Position numbers and translations under genes: made by a program. 64,000 nucleotides of DNA. It comes from Macrothele yani (Eukaryota > Arthropoda > Arachnida > Araneae > Macrothelidae). Positions within the stretch are counted from its first letter, which is position 1. Each line of letters opens with the position of its first letter. Positions 46,555-57,900 of this stretch are shown one piece after another. The notes under the pieces are model-generated. The model was not told the origin of the DNA, ran no database searches, and saw only the letters and a program-made list of their open reading frames with translations. Location: contig CM077023.1 in NCBI GenBank assembly GCA_039090855.1, positions 82,497,127 to 82,561,126 on the forward strand. Reading direction: 5' to 3'.

Positions 46555-47840
46555 CAGAGGATGAGTCGAAAGTTTTGCAATATTTGGATCACTTCATGTT
46601 TTCATACCTACCTTCACGACGAAAACTAACTAGCATTCAAAGTATAAGCCATCGTGATGCACCGTCCGTAACCATCTGTTTGCCAGTTCTTCGATTCCGT
46701 GACGGTACTAGTTCTTGTCCTTCGAGGCGAAGAACTCCTTTACGCCAGCTGTCACCTCCTGTTGGTTGTTGAAGTGTCGCCCGCGGAGGAAGTGGGCCAT
46801 GGACCATAACAAGTAATAATCCGACGGAGCGAGGTCCGGACTACATGCTGGGTGTAGCATCAGTTCGATGCCCTCAAGTTCCTGGAGTTTTGCCAGGGTC
46901 GTTCTCGCGTTAGGCCGAGCGTTGTCCTGCTGTAGGAGAGGGCTTCTTCTATTCTCTAGTGCCGGGTACTTGTCCTTCAAAACGGCATACGTCTGCTCCA
47001 GCTGTTCAGACCAGAAGTTGGCGTTGATAGTCCGACCGTCTGGAACAAATTCGTAATGGATTATCCCCTCGAAATTCCACCAGACGCAGAGCATCACCTT
47101 GTGCTCGAAGCGCCGACGTTTGGCCACAGGTTCTGGAAGCTGGTCCGGGCTCAACCACTGCCATTGTGTGTTAGGATTATGGAAATAAACCCACTTTTCA
47201 TCGCACGTAACAATTCTCTTGATGAAACTTGCATCGTGCGGGTTTTCTAGGAGTTTCGTGCACACTTCCACTCGGTGATTTGCTTCGGCTGGCGTCAGTT
47301 CGTGAGGGACAATGCGGCATCTACTGTAGACCTTGCCGAGGTCCTGAAGGCGACGAATCACGGTGGTCTGTGATATTCCCAGCTTACCTGATAATCTACA
47401 AGTGCTGGTTGTCAGATTTGCCTCTACGGCCTGGCGCACGGCTTCCGAATCCACGGTTCGCGGACGACCTGACCTTCGCTGATCGTCGAGGTTTCTGTCA
47501 CCTGAGCGAAATTTCTTGAACCATCTGGTTGCGCTGCTGTGGTCCACGGAACCTTCCCCTTTTGCATGACAAATGTTTCGTGTTGCTTGAGCAGCGTTAT
47601 GGCCGAGTTCAAACTCGTAAAGCAAAAGTTCGCTAATTAGCCGGTTGTGGCTGTTCATCTTTTAATCGTCCCAACTACAGACAGAACGACGACATGCAAT
47701 GCTGTTCGCAGCAACGACTACCACTTTCTATCTCTTTCGACTGACTGCAGTGCGCGACTTGTACTAGTTTAAACACGTGACATACCCTCCGCAGCACATG
47801 CGTTTATGCAAATATTGCAAAACTTTCGACTCACCCTCTG
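46555..47840 (-). mobile_element. Mariner transposon, nearly intact
   Basis: A 1286-bp element. The left TIR CAGAGGATGAGTCGAAAG and the complement of the right end CAGAGGGTGAGTCGAAAG continue to match through GCAATATTT. TA flanks it at 46553-46554 and 47841-47842. A single transposase frame occupies most of the interior. It has the best-preserved coding frame in the window. Confidence 0.95.
46630..47658 (-). pseudogene. Mariner DD34D transposase, one premature stop
   Basis: The frame is 342 codons from MNSHNRLISE to GLYFEC, the family's normal length (about 345). HTH domains lie in the first 110 residues, including SSATRWFKKFRSGD and GISQTTVIRRL. The catalytic triad is complete: D in IVTCDEKWV, D in LQQDNARPN, and D in LAPSDYYLL, 34 residues after the second. 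HELTPAEANHR and the WVPHEL-equivalent linker are also visible. The only obvious defect is TAG at 46708-46710, codon 317, where KDKN.YRHGIEEL implies a former Trp codon. The last 26 codons after it remain open. Confidence 0.93.
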
Positions 47841-47842
47841 TA

Positions 47843-48112
47843 TGTCCCTAATTTTTAGTTTTACCTCCTACGCAAGCATCCCTGTAGAGAAAAAAATTAA
47901 GAATCCATAGGTTCAGCGGCGTCGGAACCGCGGGGGCAAAGAGGGCAACTGCCCCCGCACTCATTTGCTTGCAGGGGCGAGACATCACATTTGCCACCTC
48001 ACTTTTTTAGTCAGAAATCGGATTAATGCATGTTTTTTTTATTCCCCGCCATTTAAAATTCCTTCCGATAAAACAAAGTGTTATTTTCTACTTTAAATAA
48101 TAATTAAAACTC
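47843..48112. other. Unassigned spacer
   Basis: Nothing recognised. Confidence 0.4.
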
Positions 48113-48270
48113 TGAATTCCTGAGTCGTCGAGAACTCTAAATTCTCTGAATTTCTGAGACGTCGAGAACTCTAAATTCTCTGAATTTCTGAGACGTCGAG
48201 AACTCTAAATTTTCTGAATTCCGTCGAGAACTCTAAATTCTCTGAATTCCGTCGAGAACTCTGAATTCCT
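48113..48270. repeat. Tandem repeat of 29-37 bp units
   Basis: The block GTCGAGAACTCTAAATTCTC with GAATTTCTGAGAC (or a shorter GAATTCC form) repeats five times with two unit lengths. Confidence 0.88.
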
Positions 48271-48307
48271 GAGACGCAAGACACAAGTCTCTCTCCCCTT
48301 GTGCAAT

Positions 48308-48471
48308 ATGATTCCTAAGACGCAGATTACTCTCCTCCCTTGTCCAGTATGATTCCTAAGACGCAGATTACTCTCCTCCCTTGTCCAGTATGATTCCTAA
48401 GACGCAGATTACTCTCCTCCCTTGTCCAGTATGATTCCTAAGACGCAGATTACTCTCCTCCCTTGTCAGGT
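48308..48471. repeat. 41-bp tandem repeat, 4 copies
   Basis: The unit ATGATTCCTAAGACGCAGAT plus 21 bases starts at 48308, 48349, 48390 and 48431 and is almost identical between copies. Confidence 0.95.
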
Positions 48472-48474
48472 ATG

Positions 48475-49295
48475 CGAAAAAAAAGTTACTAAGAACAGCT
48501 ATCCTAAAATTCCTGAAAATTATTGTTTAAAAAAAAAAAGCAAAAAAGCAGGAGCGTTTTCTATATTTTCAGTATAATAAAATCAGTATTTCTTTAAGCA
48601 AGTAAATGGAAGAGGGAGAAAGAAATGAGATATATTCTTACGTTGTTTGATGAATAACACAAGGGCTACGGTTCTTGTGGAATTTGTACTTGCCCTGAGG
48701 GTTCAAATCGATCAGTTTTACATCGCTTATAATACATATCGACAAAACGCTTTACATTAAAATACAATCTAATACAGATGTAAAATTCGAAGTTTATATT
48801 AAGATTTTATCGATATAATCGTTTTATCTGTGGTATGTTCAAATGACGTCATCACGTCCTGTTTTACAACAGCGAAATAAGTTTTGCGATTTGACCAAAA
48901 ATTGCATATGCTGATTTCTTGCCCCCGTGTGCGAAAAACAGTTCCGACGCCTCTGCACAGGTTAATTTTTTTTTTAATTCATCTTCGTAGTCAAGTGAAT
49001 CTTCTGTTGTTTAGGTTTTTATTTGCTCCCAGCTCAGGTTCGTTCCCATTGCCTAGTAGCAACTCTTAGTATACGAAAGTTATATCACGAAAAAAAACCA
49101 GTAAATATGTTTGCGATATCAGTTCTATTGTTTATTATTACCTAATGCTTATTATGCTGGTTATCATGGAATTGATCTTAGTTTCGCAATTATTTACTTT
49201 CTACTTTCAACTGAACTATCTACCTAATTACTCTTCTGCTTCATTGAATATCGCACGTGCTCATCCTATCACGGGAGCTTTCGGCCCCACGATCC
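48475..49295. other. Unassigned AT-rich spacer
   Basis: Nothing recognised. Confidence 0.5.
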
Positions 49296-49304
49296 TGCTT
49301 TCTT

Positions 49305-49705
49305 GCTCATCTGCTCTCCTCTTCTGTCCGACTACCTCTGATTCCTTACCGAATTCCCAATCACTAATTCCTGCTTTGATGAAAAGGGCACTAAGCGTCT
49401 CGAAAGCAATAAAAAAATTACGTAGTCTGGGTTCGCTTTCTTTCCCGTGTAACTAATCGCTTCTGCGAGCATGATTTTGATAGAGTGCTATAAAATAATA
49501 TATGCTACTCTTAACCTTTTCTCCTCTTCGGCCCGACTAACTCTGATTCCTTCTCGAATTTCCCCTCACTAATCCTTACTTTGATGAAAAGAGCGCTAGG
49601 CGTTTCGAAAGCAATGCAGTATAATTGCGTAGTCTGGGTTCGCTTTCCTTCGCCGTGTAACTGATCGCTTCTGACAGCATGGTTTTCATAGAGTGCTATA
49701 TATAA
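49305..49705. repeat. Tandem duplication, period about 205 bp
   Basis: CTCTGATTCCTT, TTTGATGAAAAG, CGAAAGCAAT, GTAGTCTGGGTTCGCTTTC and AGAGTGCTATA appear in order in two adjacent blocks offset by 205 bases. Divergence is moderate. Confidence 0.85.
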
Positions 49706-50200
49706 GAATAAAACACTTAATGAAAGAGCTTCCCTAATATAAAATATCCCAATCGCTCCGGGAAGCGTTATTTGAACTCTTACTAATTATTATTGCCTCT
49801 TGCCGATAGGATCTTCTCAGGCGTCGTCGAGAGAAAGTCCCCTTATTCTGACTGCAAGATGATAATAAAAACAGAAGACCTACAACTCAAAATTTTATTC
49901 TCCGTAACGAATAATTTCCAACCCTTCACTGCTTATAACAACCCTCTTTTCCGTCTAAAATACTATTAAATTCTTCGACTAGATTGAAAAAGGTTTCGTT
50001 GATAAATTCATAATACTAGCTGATGACTTTACCTGCACCGTCAAAGTGTTGACTTCGCAGGGAAACGTTGAACTCTCTCGAAAGTTTTGGGATTCATAGG
50101 ATCCCTGACGGCGCTGCAATAGCTAGCCCGTCAGTCACCGGAAACCACAGTCTTTCACTCGGACAGATTCGGCCCAGATAAATTCATAAGATAAACCATC

Positions 50201-50454
50201 ACTCCAAATAGTATAACTATACTAATAATCCGAATTTCTTGGCGTAAAATAGAAATAAAACTTTCCAAGCTTTCGCACATCAACCAGATGGCTTTTTCAA
50301 CGAAAGTAGACAGCTAACTATCTAGACGAAGACGTAGTTAGTTGTCTACCTTCCTTGAAAAAGCCATCTGGTTGATGTGCGAAGTCTTGGAAAGTTTTAT
50401 TTCTATTCTACGCCAAGAAATTCGGATTATTAGTACAATTATACTATTTGGAGT
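50201..50454. repeat. 254-bp palindrome (120-bp arms)
   Basis: The left arm 50201-50320 and right arm 50336-50454 are reverse complements with only about eight differences by eye and a 15-base loop. Ends are ACTCCAAATA and its complement. A 13-bp direct repeat ATAAACCATCACT lies at 50191-50203 and again about 35 bp past the right arm. There is no coding content. It may be a fold-back MITE or an inverted duplication. Confidence 0.93.
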
Positions 50455-50459
50455 ATATA

Positions 50460-52395
50460 TATTTGGTGTACGGTTCCTACTAGTTCATAAACCATCACTT
50501 TTTTGGAAGCAATGGATATACTCAAATGAATAGTCAAATGGATAGTCCAAGGAATTCTTTCGAACAAATTTTAGAATAACAAAAGGGTATATCGCGTATG
50601 TTCATATTCTCACAATAATGCTAATTTTTTGAAAAACGTGGGGTTTGTTAGGAGTTTGATATTTTTGCCTCATCCTCTAAATGTGTTCATGTTGGACTTA
50701 GCGTAATCAATGCCTTGCTTCTGTCTCATCAATACGTAAAATTTTGTTGTGAGAAGGATTTTAAGACAAACGAAATAATTTTTCGTTGTTGACTTTTTCA
50801 TACAACAACTTCTCCTAGGAGCAACGCAATTTTGCAAGAGTGGTTGTATAGTTTGAGAATAAACATTGAACGCCCAAGCCATCCTCTATTTTGAATCGTA
50901 AAATCGTACCTTGTATTGAAAAAACGGTTTAAGAGTCATTGGGGGCTAAAGTAGGAAGAGGATCTATACATTTTACAGAAAATGTATGAATCAAATGACT
51001 GGAGACTTTAGAATTGTAAAAGTGTTCTTGGGTTGGTTCACTATCATTAGCTATAGAAGCAGCAAAAGTTTCCCAACATACTACACCAATCTATAGAACT
51101 AAATTTTTACCGTCCAGATTTGAAATTCAAAGAAAGTAGATGAGGATACAAATGTGATAAGTACCTTTTGTGTTGCTGATATTGTTACTTGTATATATAG
51201 GCTGCTGTAAATATGAAATTACGCGTTATGAAAATTGTAAAGAGTTTTTCCTTTTGTTTTTCCTTTAGTTTTTCCTCTACGTTTTTCCTTTTGCCCCTGA
51301 GAGCATTTTGGTGTAATAATCCGAGGCTGGATAAACAAGCTGTAAAACGCTAGTTTAAAATTGCATTTTCAGTTCTAAAATTCTCTTTAATGTCGATTTC
51401 ACCAATTAGGGATATGATCGGCAAATAAATAATGTCCTCCAGACACTTGCAGGTATTTAATAGAAAAAAAAACACGATTAGATCAGTGACTTAGTCAATT
51501 TTCATAAAAATTTAACGAAAATAATCAAAGGTTTGTTGAGTTTAGTCTTATTAACACTCACAATACTGTTTGTGGTTCAGCAAAGTAAACAAATGATTTA
51601 CTCGCAGCGCTGTTCCATTTTTACTGGCGAAACGTTCAAATCCATAACTGCATTCCAAGAATAAAATTATAATCAAATATCTGATTGTTTTCAGTTATGG
51701 TAACTTTCTATTTCGAACCATTTGAGCAGAGGTTTGCAAACACAGACTGTAAAATTTATATCGTTAAATATCTGCGTGGGAAAAGTAGAGGCTGAGAATA
51801 GCGATCAGTGCAACATTTTCATTCTGTTTGTTTAATCACGTGTCTCGGATCAACCCATATTAAATTTTTGAGGCCGACAAATTGACGACCTTCTGATCTA
51901 CGTAGAGTAATTTGGGTAAAAACTAATGATGTGGAAATACCAGGAAAACCGAGAGAGGAGGAGTAGGGGCTTTTACCTACTCATATTTGCAATTTTAGTG
52001 TTGTTCAAGTTCTTTCTGCTGGACGCCTGGCACATCTGTCTCGAGAATGCCTACAGAAGCTGTTTGGGCAATGGTCATTTGAACGTATACGACCGAACTC
52101 GAAATCACAAAATCAATTTTCATGATGATATTCGCCAATCGGAGCTGTGGAAGAATACTTTGGCCATAAAAAAAAATCGAAATTTCGATGTAATGAGCTT
52201 CATTCATGAAATCAAAGATGCAGGCTGTTATGTGTGCTGAAACATCGTGACTAACGATCAATACTTAATTTCCAGTACGTGTAACATAAGATCATTGACT
52301 CGTAGAGATTTCTTAAACAATTGTTACTATGTGGCGAACTTCTCACGGTATTTCAAAGCTGTATTGTTCTGAGAGTGGGAAGCGAACTGATATTT
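50460..52395. other. Unassigned AT-rich spacer
   Basis: Nothing recognised. Confidence 0.5.
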
Positions 52396-52613
52396 GCTCC
52401 CCCGGTGGGGCAGTGGTTTAAGCGATGGCCTCTGATCATTCGTCCGAAACGGGTCCGGGTTCAAATCCCGGTGAGGCATGGATGTTTTGTTTGTCTTACG
52501 GCACTGGCTCTCTCTCCCTTCCCTGGAACCAGTGACCCTAAACTAGGGAAGGGCGACTGCTTATAGCCCATCGAGTTGCTTACGGTGGTCGTTAAATCTC
52601 CAATAAAAAAAAA
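52396..52613 (+). mobile_element. SINE family A copy
   Basis: GGGGCAGTGGTTTAAGCG (A box), GGGTTCAAATCCC (B box with one change), ACGGCACTGGCTCTC, GGTGGTCGTTAAATC and a 9-base A tail match the intact SINEs. The B-box change suggests it is no longer transcribed well. Confidence 0.9.
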
Positions 52614-53020
52614 TGGTATGTCTACGACATTCTATGCCCAGTTGTGTTGCCATTCTTGGAGCAGCATCAGCTATATCGATTTCGGCACGGAGTAATTTTT
52701 AATTTAGATTTCGAAGAGACGTGGAGCAAATGTTCTTTATCCTTTTTCAATACACCCAAAATTATAATAATACTGATAGGTCCTCACATAGGTAATTGTG
52801 TCATCAGAGGATTTTATTTTTGTTTTAAAAAGCCTGTTTCATTTGGTGTGATAATTGAATTGGGTGTTTAAAATAGAAAGATAAATTTCTCTGATGTCGC
52901 TTAGAAATATAATAATTTTGGCTGAAATAAATTTTGCTTTGGTTCAAATTTTCGAAAAAACAAAGTTCTCCGTAATAGTTACATGTGCTCTTGTTCTCAA
53001 GTATTTTGTATCTTTCTCTG

Positions 53021-53110
53021 TGTGTGTGTGGGGGGGGATTTAACGACCACCATGAGCTACTCTGAGAGCTCATGGTGGTCGTTAAATCCCCCCCCCCCCC
53101 CCACACACAC
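53021..53110. repeat. Hairpin of two inverted SINE tails
   Basis: ATTTAACGACCACCATGAGCT at 53038-53058 faces its exact complement at 53067-53087 across an 8-base loop. The outer arms extend the pairing as G8/C15 and GTGTGTG/ACACACAC. The core GGTGGTCGTTAAAT is the 3' end of SINE family A. Confidence 0.9.
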
Positions 53111-53618
53111 TGGTTCCAAGAAAACGACCGAGCCCGCGTCATCAGACAAACATTCCACCCATGTCTTATCAGTGATTCATACCTGGGCTCATCTCGAAAA
53201 ATTGGTCACAAGCCAGCGCCTCAGACTACTCAGCCACCTGGGCGGCAGTTCATACTCTAAAAGTTAGTTATTTTCAAAGAAATGGAAATTTCAGTAATTA
53301 TACTACGTTGGCTTACTCGGCTGACTTTGCCAATATGCACGAATATAAATTGAAAGCTGTTTTTATCACAGAACTTTACTTTTATGTACGTGAAATATTC
53401 CGTTGCATGAAATAATTTTTAAGACAGGAAGTCACGTTAAGCGCCGTCACATATCAGATAGTACTCTAATAGCGCAATGACTAAATGTCTTTTTTTTTTT
53501 TTTGCTATTAATGCGCCTGCATAGGTAATTTAACTTTCTGTTACAGCTAATTATTTTTCTGAATATGTTCGCAATAATTTAACTTTTTCTGTAAGAGGAC
53601 TTATTACAAATTACGTAT
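53111..53618. other. Unassigned spacer
   Basis: Nothing recognised. Confidence 0.4.
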
Positions 53619-53769
53619 AGTTAAATGACAACTGCCCTCTTAGCACGATCTTGAAGGATAAAATATTTAATATAAAACTTTAGTTAAAATCATATACAGA
53701 TTAAAAACACATAAGACCTTTCAGGTCCGCACCGCACCAAACCCTTCCTCAAATGTGATTAGTAGCATG
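53619..53769 (+). repeat. Inverted arm, left
   Basis: Its reverse complement is 57180-57325. Long shared stretches include CTTAGCACGATCTTGAAGG, TCATATACAGATTAAAAACA and ACCTTTCAGGTCCGCACC. The arms differ at about a dozen positions by eye, including a small insertion. They enclose the LINE and the GIY-YIG ORF. Confidence 0.92.
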
Positions 53770-53869
53770 TGAATCGTGTGGTAAAATACACTTGGGTATG
53801 GATATGACGTGTGCATGCGTATTATACATACATACATATCACTAAGCTGTTCTCTGAGATTCAAAGGTT

Positions 53870-56515
53870 AGCTCCAAAAAGAAATACAAACTTCCAGATA
53901 TTTTACTTATTGTTGTCGTATCAAACTTCGCCATTTACAGCGATCTTGACATACAACTCGTGCTTCACTGATATCCATTACACGCCTTGCACAAGATCTT
54001 TTATACTTCATACTCATAATCTTTTTCTCACGCAGACACTCCTGAATCTGATCCACCCATGTTTTCCTTGGCCTTCCTCTGAATTTCCTTCCTGCCCCTT
54101 GGGTTGAAAATATTTTCTTAGTAAGCATTTCATCACTCATTCTTTCAACATGGCCAAACCACCGAAGCATATTGGTCTCCACCTTGCTAACAACATTTTG
54201 CTTTACATCACACAACTGCAATACATCTTCATTCCTCACACAATCAGATCGTGTCTTGCCACAAACCCCACGTAAGTAACGCATTTCTCCAGCACACAAA
54301 CGACTCCTATGCTTCTTCTGCAGTACCCAGGTTTCACTGCCATACATCAGAGTAGGAACAATTACTGTTTCATACACAGCCATGCGGGACTCTCTAGAGA
54401 ACCCATCATTCCTGTGAAAACCTCCCAGAGCAGCTATGACTTTCAAAGAAGAATTCACTCGCCTACTGATTTCACCATCCAACTTGTTCTCTCTGTCAAA
54501 CATACTTCCTAAATACACAAACTCACTCACCTGGTCAATCACAGTGCCATTTATACTTACATTACATTCAGTGCTACCCATTCCTCTCTCAAACACCATA
54601 ACTTTGGTTTTTCTCTTATTTATACTCAGTTTGAATTTCATGCAAACTTCGTGCATCCGAGTCAACATACTCTGCAACTCACTTTTGCTCTCTGCGAACA
54701 GGACAGTGTCATCAGCATACAGCAATCTGCACACACGGATATCACCAAGACATAAACCACTATTATCTATTTTGGCATCACGCATGCATGCGTCCATAAA
54801 TATATTAAACAGCCATGGTGACATTACACAACCTTGTCTAACTCCTGCACCAATGGAAAACCATTTTGATAAAACACCATTCACTCGTACACAAGCTCTA
54901 CTACCAGCATAAATGGCTTTTACACTATTAAGTAGATTCCCAGTAACACCATATTCATTTAATACCTTCCACAAAAGTGTCCTATTCACTCGGTCGTAAG
55001 CTTTCTCTAAATCTATGAAGGCAGTAAAAACTTTCTTCCCAACAGCCAGATACTTTTCAATCATCATGCGTAATGCAAAAATCTGGTTAGTGCAGCCTTT
55101 ACCAGGCATAAAACCACTCTGAACATCCCACACTTTCAATGATGTAAGACCCCGTACTTTTTCAATAACAACCTTACCAAACACTTTCCCTGGCACACTC
55201 AGTAGGCTAATACCACAATAGTTCTTGCATTCAGTCTGATCACCTTTTTTCCTTATACAAAGGAACAATAATAGCATCCTTCCAATCCCGAGGGACCATT
55301 CCTAAATCCCAGCACAACTGGCAAATTTCAGTTAACCAGTCAATTATAGAGTCACCACCATACTTCAGCATCTCTGCAGTTATGCCATCAACTCCTGGAG
55401 CCTTAGCATTCTGAAGAGATTTTAGAGCTTTACACACTTCTTCTCTTGAGATCCCTCCTGTGCTTTCATCCCTCATTGTGACATCATCTGCATCTGTCTC
55501 AGAATCATTTTTGCTCTCCTGATCTAATAACTCACAGAAGTATTCGCCCCATCTTTCACTTAACTCATTCGGCTCCCATATCAGTTCCCCGATCTCATTC
55601 TTCACACAACTTACAACTTTGTTTCCCCTATTTTTCCTGAGTCTCATGTACTTCCAGAAGGACTTTCTATCTTTCCAAAAAGCCAGTTCATGCCTTTCCA
55701 CTTTTTCCTTCCTATCTTTTGCCTTACTGTTTTGAACCAGCTTAGCAGCTTCACGCTTCTTACAGCGATATTCATCCACAGAGACTCTACCTTGCAACAT
55801 CCCCAAATAGGTTTCCTTCTTTTTCTTTACTGCCTCATCAATCTCACTATTCCACCAAGCATCACCTCTGTTGTCACCCACTATTGTGGTGCCACAGACC
55901 TCTTTAGCAGCAGTGACAACACAGTTCTTAAAACATTCCCACTTCTTTTCTACATCACTCTCACAAGATTTCAGATCCTTCAGGCGTTCTCTGAGTAAGT
56001 CAGAGTACCGCTGATGATCTTCAAGGAGCCTATCAACCTTTATTCTTTCTATGCTGGGTCTCTTCCTATTCCTTTTCCTCCAACCAACATTAAATTTCAC
56101 TCGTGACACTACCAAGTAATGATCAGAACCAACATCCGCACCTCTCATCACACGGGTGTCAACAACTAAGTGTTTCAAACGCTGATCGTAAACAACAAAA
56201 TCTATCACACTCTTTTAACTAAGAGTACGATTTTCCCAAGTATATGTGTGTATATACTTGTGGTTGAAAAATGTATTAGATACACACAAACCATTCTCAA
56301 TGCAGAGTTCAATTAATCTTTCACCATTATCATTCACACAAGGTTCATTAAACTTACCCAGAACATTGTCAGAAATTGCATTCTGCACACCTACTCTAGC
56401 ATTGAAATCCCCTGCTATTATAACATTTTCCTTAGCACCAAACTGGCTCAAAACAGCTTTTAGCTCATTCCAGAAATCTTCTTTCTTATCTTGAGTCATT
56501 CTTAATATTTCTTTT
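53870..56515 (-). mobile_element. 5'-truncated non-LTR retrotransposon (LINE)
   Basis: Minus-strand endonuclease C-terminus and reverse transcriptase are present, but the first half of the endonuclease is missing, as with incomplete reverse transcription. Its C-terminal domain resembles that of RTE-like LINEs. The 3' end lies shortly after the stop at 53907, close to the left inverted arm. Confidence 0.88.
53907..56499 (-). pseudogene. LINE endonuclease/reverse transcriptase ORF2, two breaks
   Basis: The protein would nick target DNA and copy the element RNA. It starts inside the exonuclease-endonuclease-phosphatase domain (IIAGDFNARVG), then VGSDHYLVV (the conserved SDH). RT motifs follow: KAPGVDGITAEML, KNYCGISLLSVPGKV, AFIDLEKAYDRVN, GVRQGCVMSPWLFN and LLYADDTVLF with the catalytic YADD. 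The tail has MLRWFGHVERMSDE and GRPRKTWVDQI. Breaks are a TAA at 56215-56217 and a one-base gain in an A run near 55250 (YKEK to GDQTECKNY), which splits it into 322- and 456-codon parts. Otherwise open, so decay is recent. Confidence 0.9.
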
Positions 56516-56866
56516 TGTCTTTTTAATCAGATAAGTACATCAGTGTGGAGGATTAGCCCACAGCTGAGGGTTCCAGTTGGTCATTCAACCTAAGGATTCT
56601 GGAACAAACCCAGTGAGTTGGGGTCTTTTCGCCAATGTCACACAGAACTAGCTTGCACCTCTCCAAGATTCACAGAGGCCTAGTTGCTGTTGTGTGTGCA
56701 ATTGTTACCACGGAGCGCCCCGAGGAGGCAAACCCATCGCTCACTACGACCGCCCGCCATGCGTAGTATAGACATGCGCATATAAGTGATGATATTATAA
56801 TGAGGTAACAAAACACAAAAGTATTCAATAGACTTAAAGTCAATTATTCATGAGTCTTTTGAAGAG
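56516..56866. other. Unassigned sequence between LINE and GIY-YIG ORF
   Basis: Somewhat GC-richer than its surroundings, with no recognised coding pattern. It may belong to the host repeat bounded by the inverted arms. Confidence 0.4.
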
Positions 56867-57180
56867 CTATTTCCAGGAGTTTGTAATAATGCAAGGAAGG
56901 TCGTCATTACAGCATAATGTTTGGTGATGAAAAATTTCCAAACTTTCCGTAAATAATGTTAAATTTCGTGACTCTGGAGTGGTTAATATAGTTGTCTCAT
57001 CCCATTGAGGTTGATATGTCCCTTCACGAACAAAGCGCGATAGGGCCGTGGAGGTAGATCTGGTTTTAATATTATATTTGTGCTCCGATAAGCGAGTCTT
57101 CAAATTACGGGTGGTCGATCCGATATATAGCCGATCTTCCAGGTCTGGTTCCAAGGCGTTCAACGGGACTGCATAAATGC
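56867..57180 (-). pseudogene. GIY-YIG endonuclease-like ORF fragment
   Basis: The frame, without an ATG, reads CIYAVPLN and then RLYIGSTTRNLKTRLSEHK. This fits the GIY...YIG core followed by the helix with the conserved Arg and His of GIY-YIG nucleases; the first Gly is replaced by Cys. It ends ESLEIFHHQTLCCN...ITNSWK, where Glu and the final Trp resemble the end of Penelope-like endonucleases. No reverse transcriptase of that class is seen. The 5' side runs straight into the right inverted arm, whose end (TTTCCTCAGATGTGATTAG on this strand) looks like a splice acceptor, so this may be a terminal exon. Identification is motif-based. Confidence 0.6.
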
Positions 57181-57325
57181 ATGCTACTAATCACATCTGA
57201 GGAAAGGTCTGGTGCGGACCTGAAAGGTCTTATGTGTTTTTAATCTGTATATGATTTTAACTGAAGTTTTATATTAAATATTTTTTCCTTCAAGATCGTG
57301 CTAAGACGGCAGTTGTCATTTAACT
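57180..57325 (-). repeat. Inverted arm, right
   Basis: Partner of 53619-53769 in opposite orientation. It directly precedes the GIY-YIG ORF on the minus strand. Confidence 0.92.
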
Positions 57326-57820
57326 TCAACTACAGCACGAAATTTCTTCATTTCTACAAACTACGTATGTTTTTCGTTGTAATATTTTGAACAACAGAAT
57401 GCTTTTCTTGAACTTGAGATCGTTTTAAAGTGACTAAGACGTTCATTTATCTTTTAGAAAAGGTGCAATGTATTACTTTATAGTCTTACTTAACAAAACT
57501 CTTAAATATAATATTTACTTTTGATAGCTGTAATAACATTTATCCTAAAAGGTCCACAGACTGATATATAGACATCATACAATCACCTGTAGAATAATTT
57601 AAGCACCAGGATTCTTACGATAACACTATACAATAAGTGGTACACAAAATGGGGGAAAGGGGAAAGAATATGCCGTGCCACAATAACCGAAATTTCATGC
57701 TATCCACAGTATACGATCTCGCTACAGAACTTCAAAATCAGATTTTCCGACAGACGATTGAAATTTAATAGTTAATCAAACCTCAAGTATTCCCGCAAAT
57801 CGCTGGTATTACCAGAAATT
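57326..57820. other. Unassigned AT-rich spacer
   Basis: Nothing recognised. Confidence 0.4.
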
Positions 57821-57821
57821 T

Positions 57822-57900
57822 TCTGTCATATGATACGAAAAAAGCGAGAACAGAATTTTTCCGTCATATGGATACGAAAAAAGCGAGAACAGAATTTTCC
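57822..57900. repeat. 40-bp direct duplication
   Basis: GATACGAAAAAAGCGAGAAC followed by AGAATTTT..CCGT occurs twice in tandem. Confidence 0.88.
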
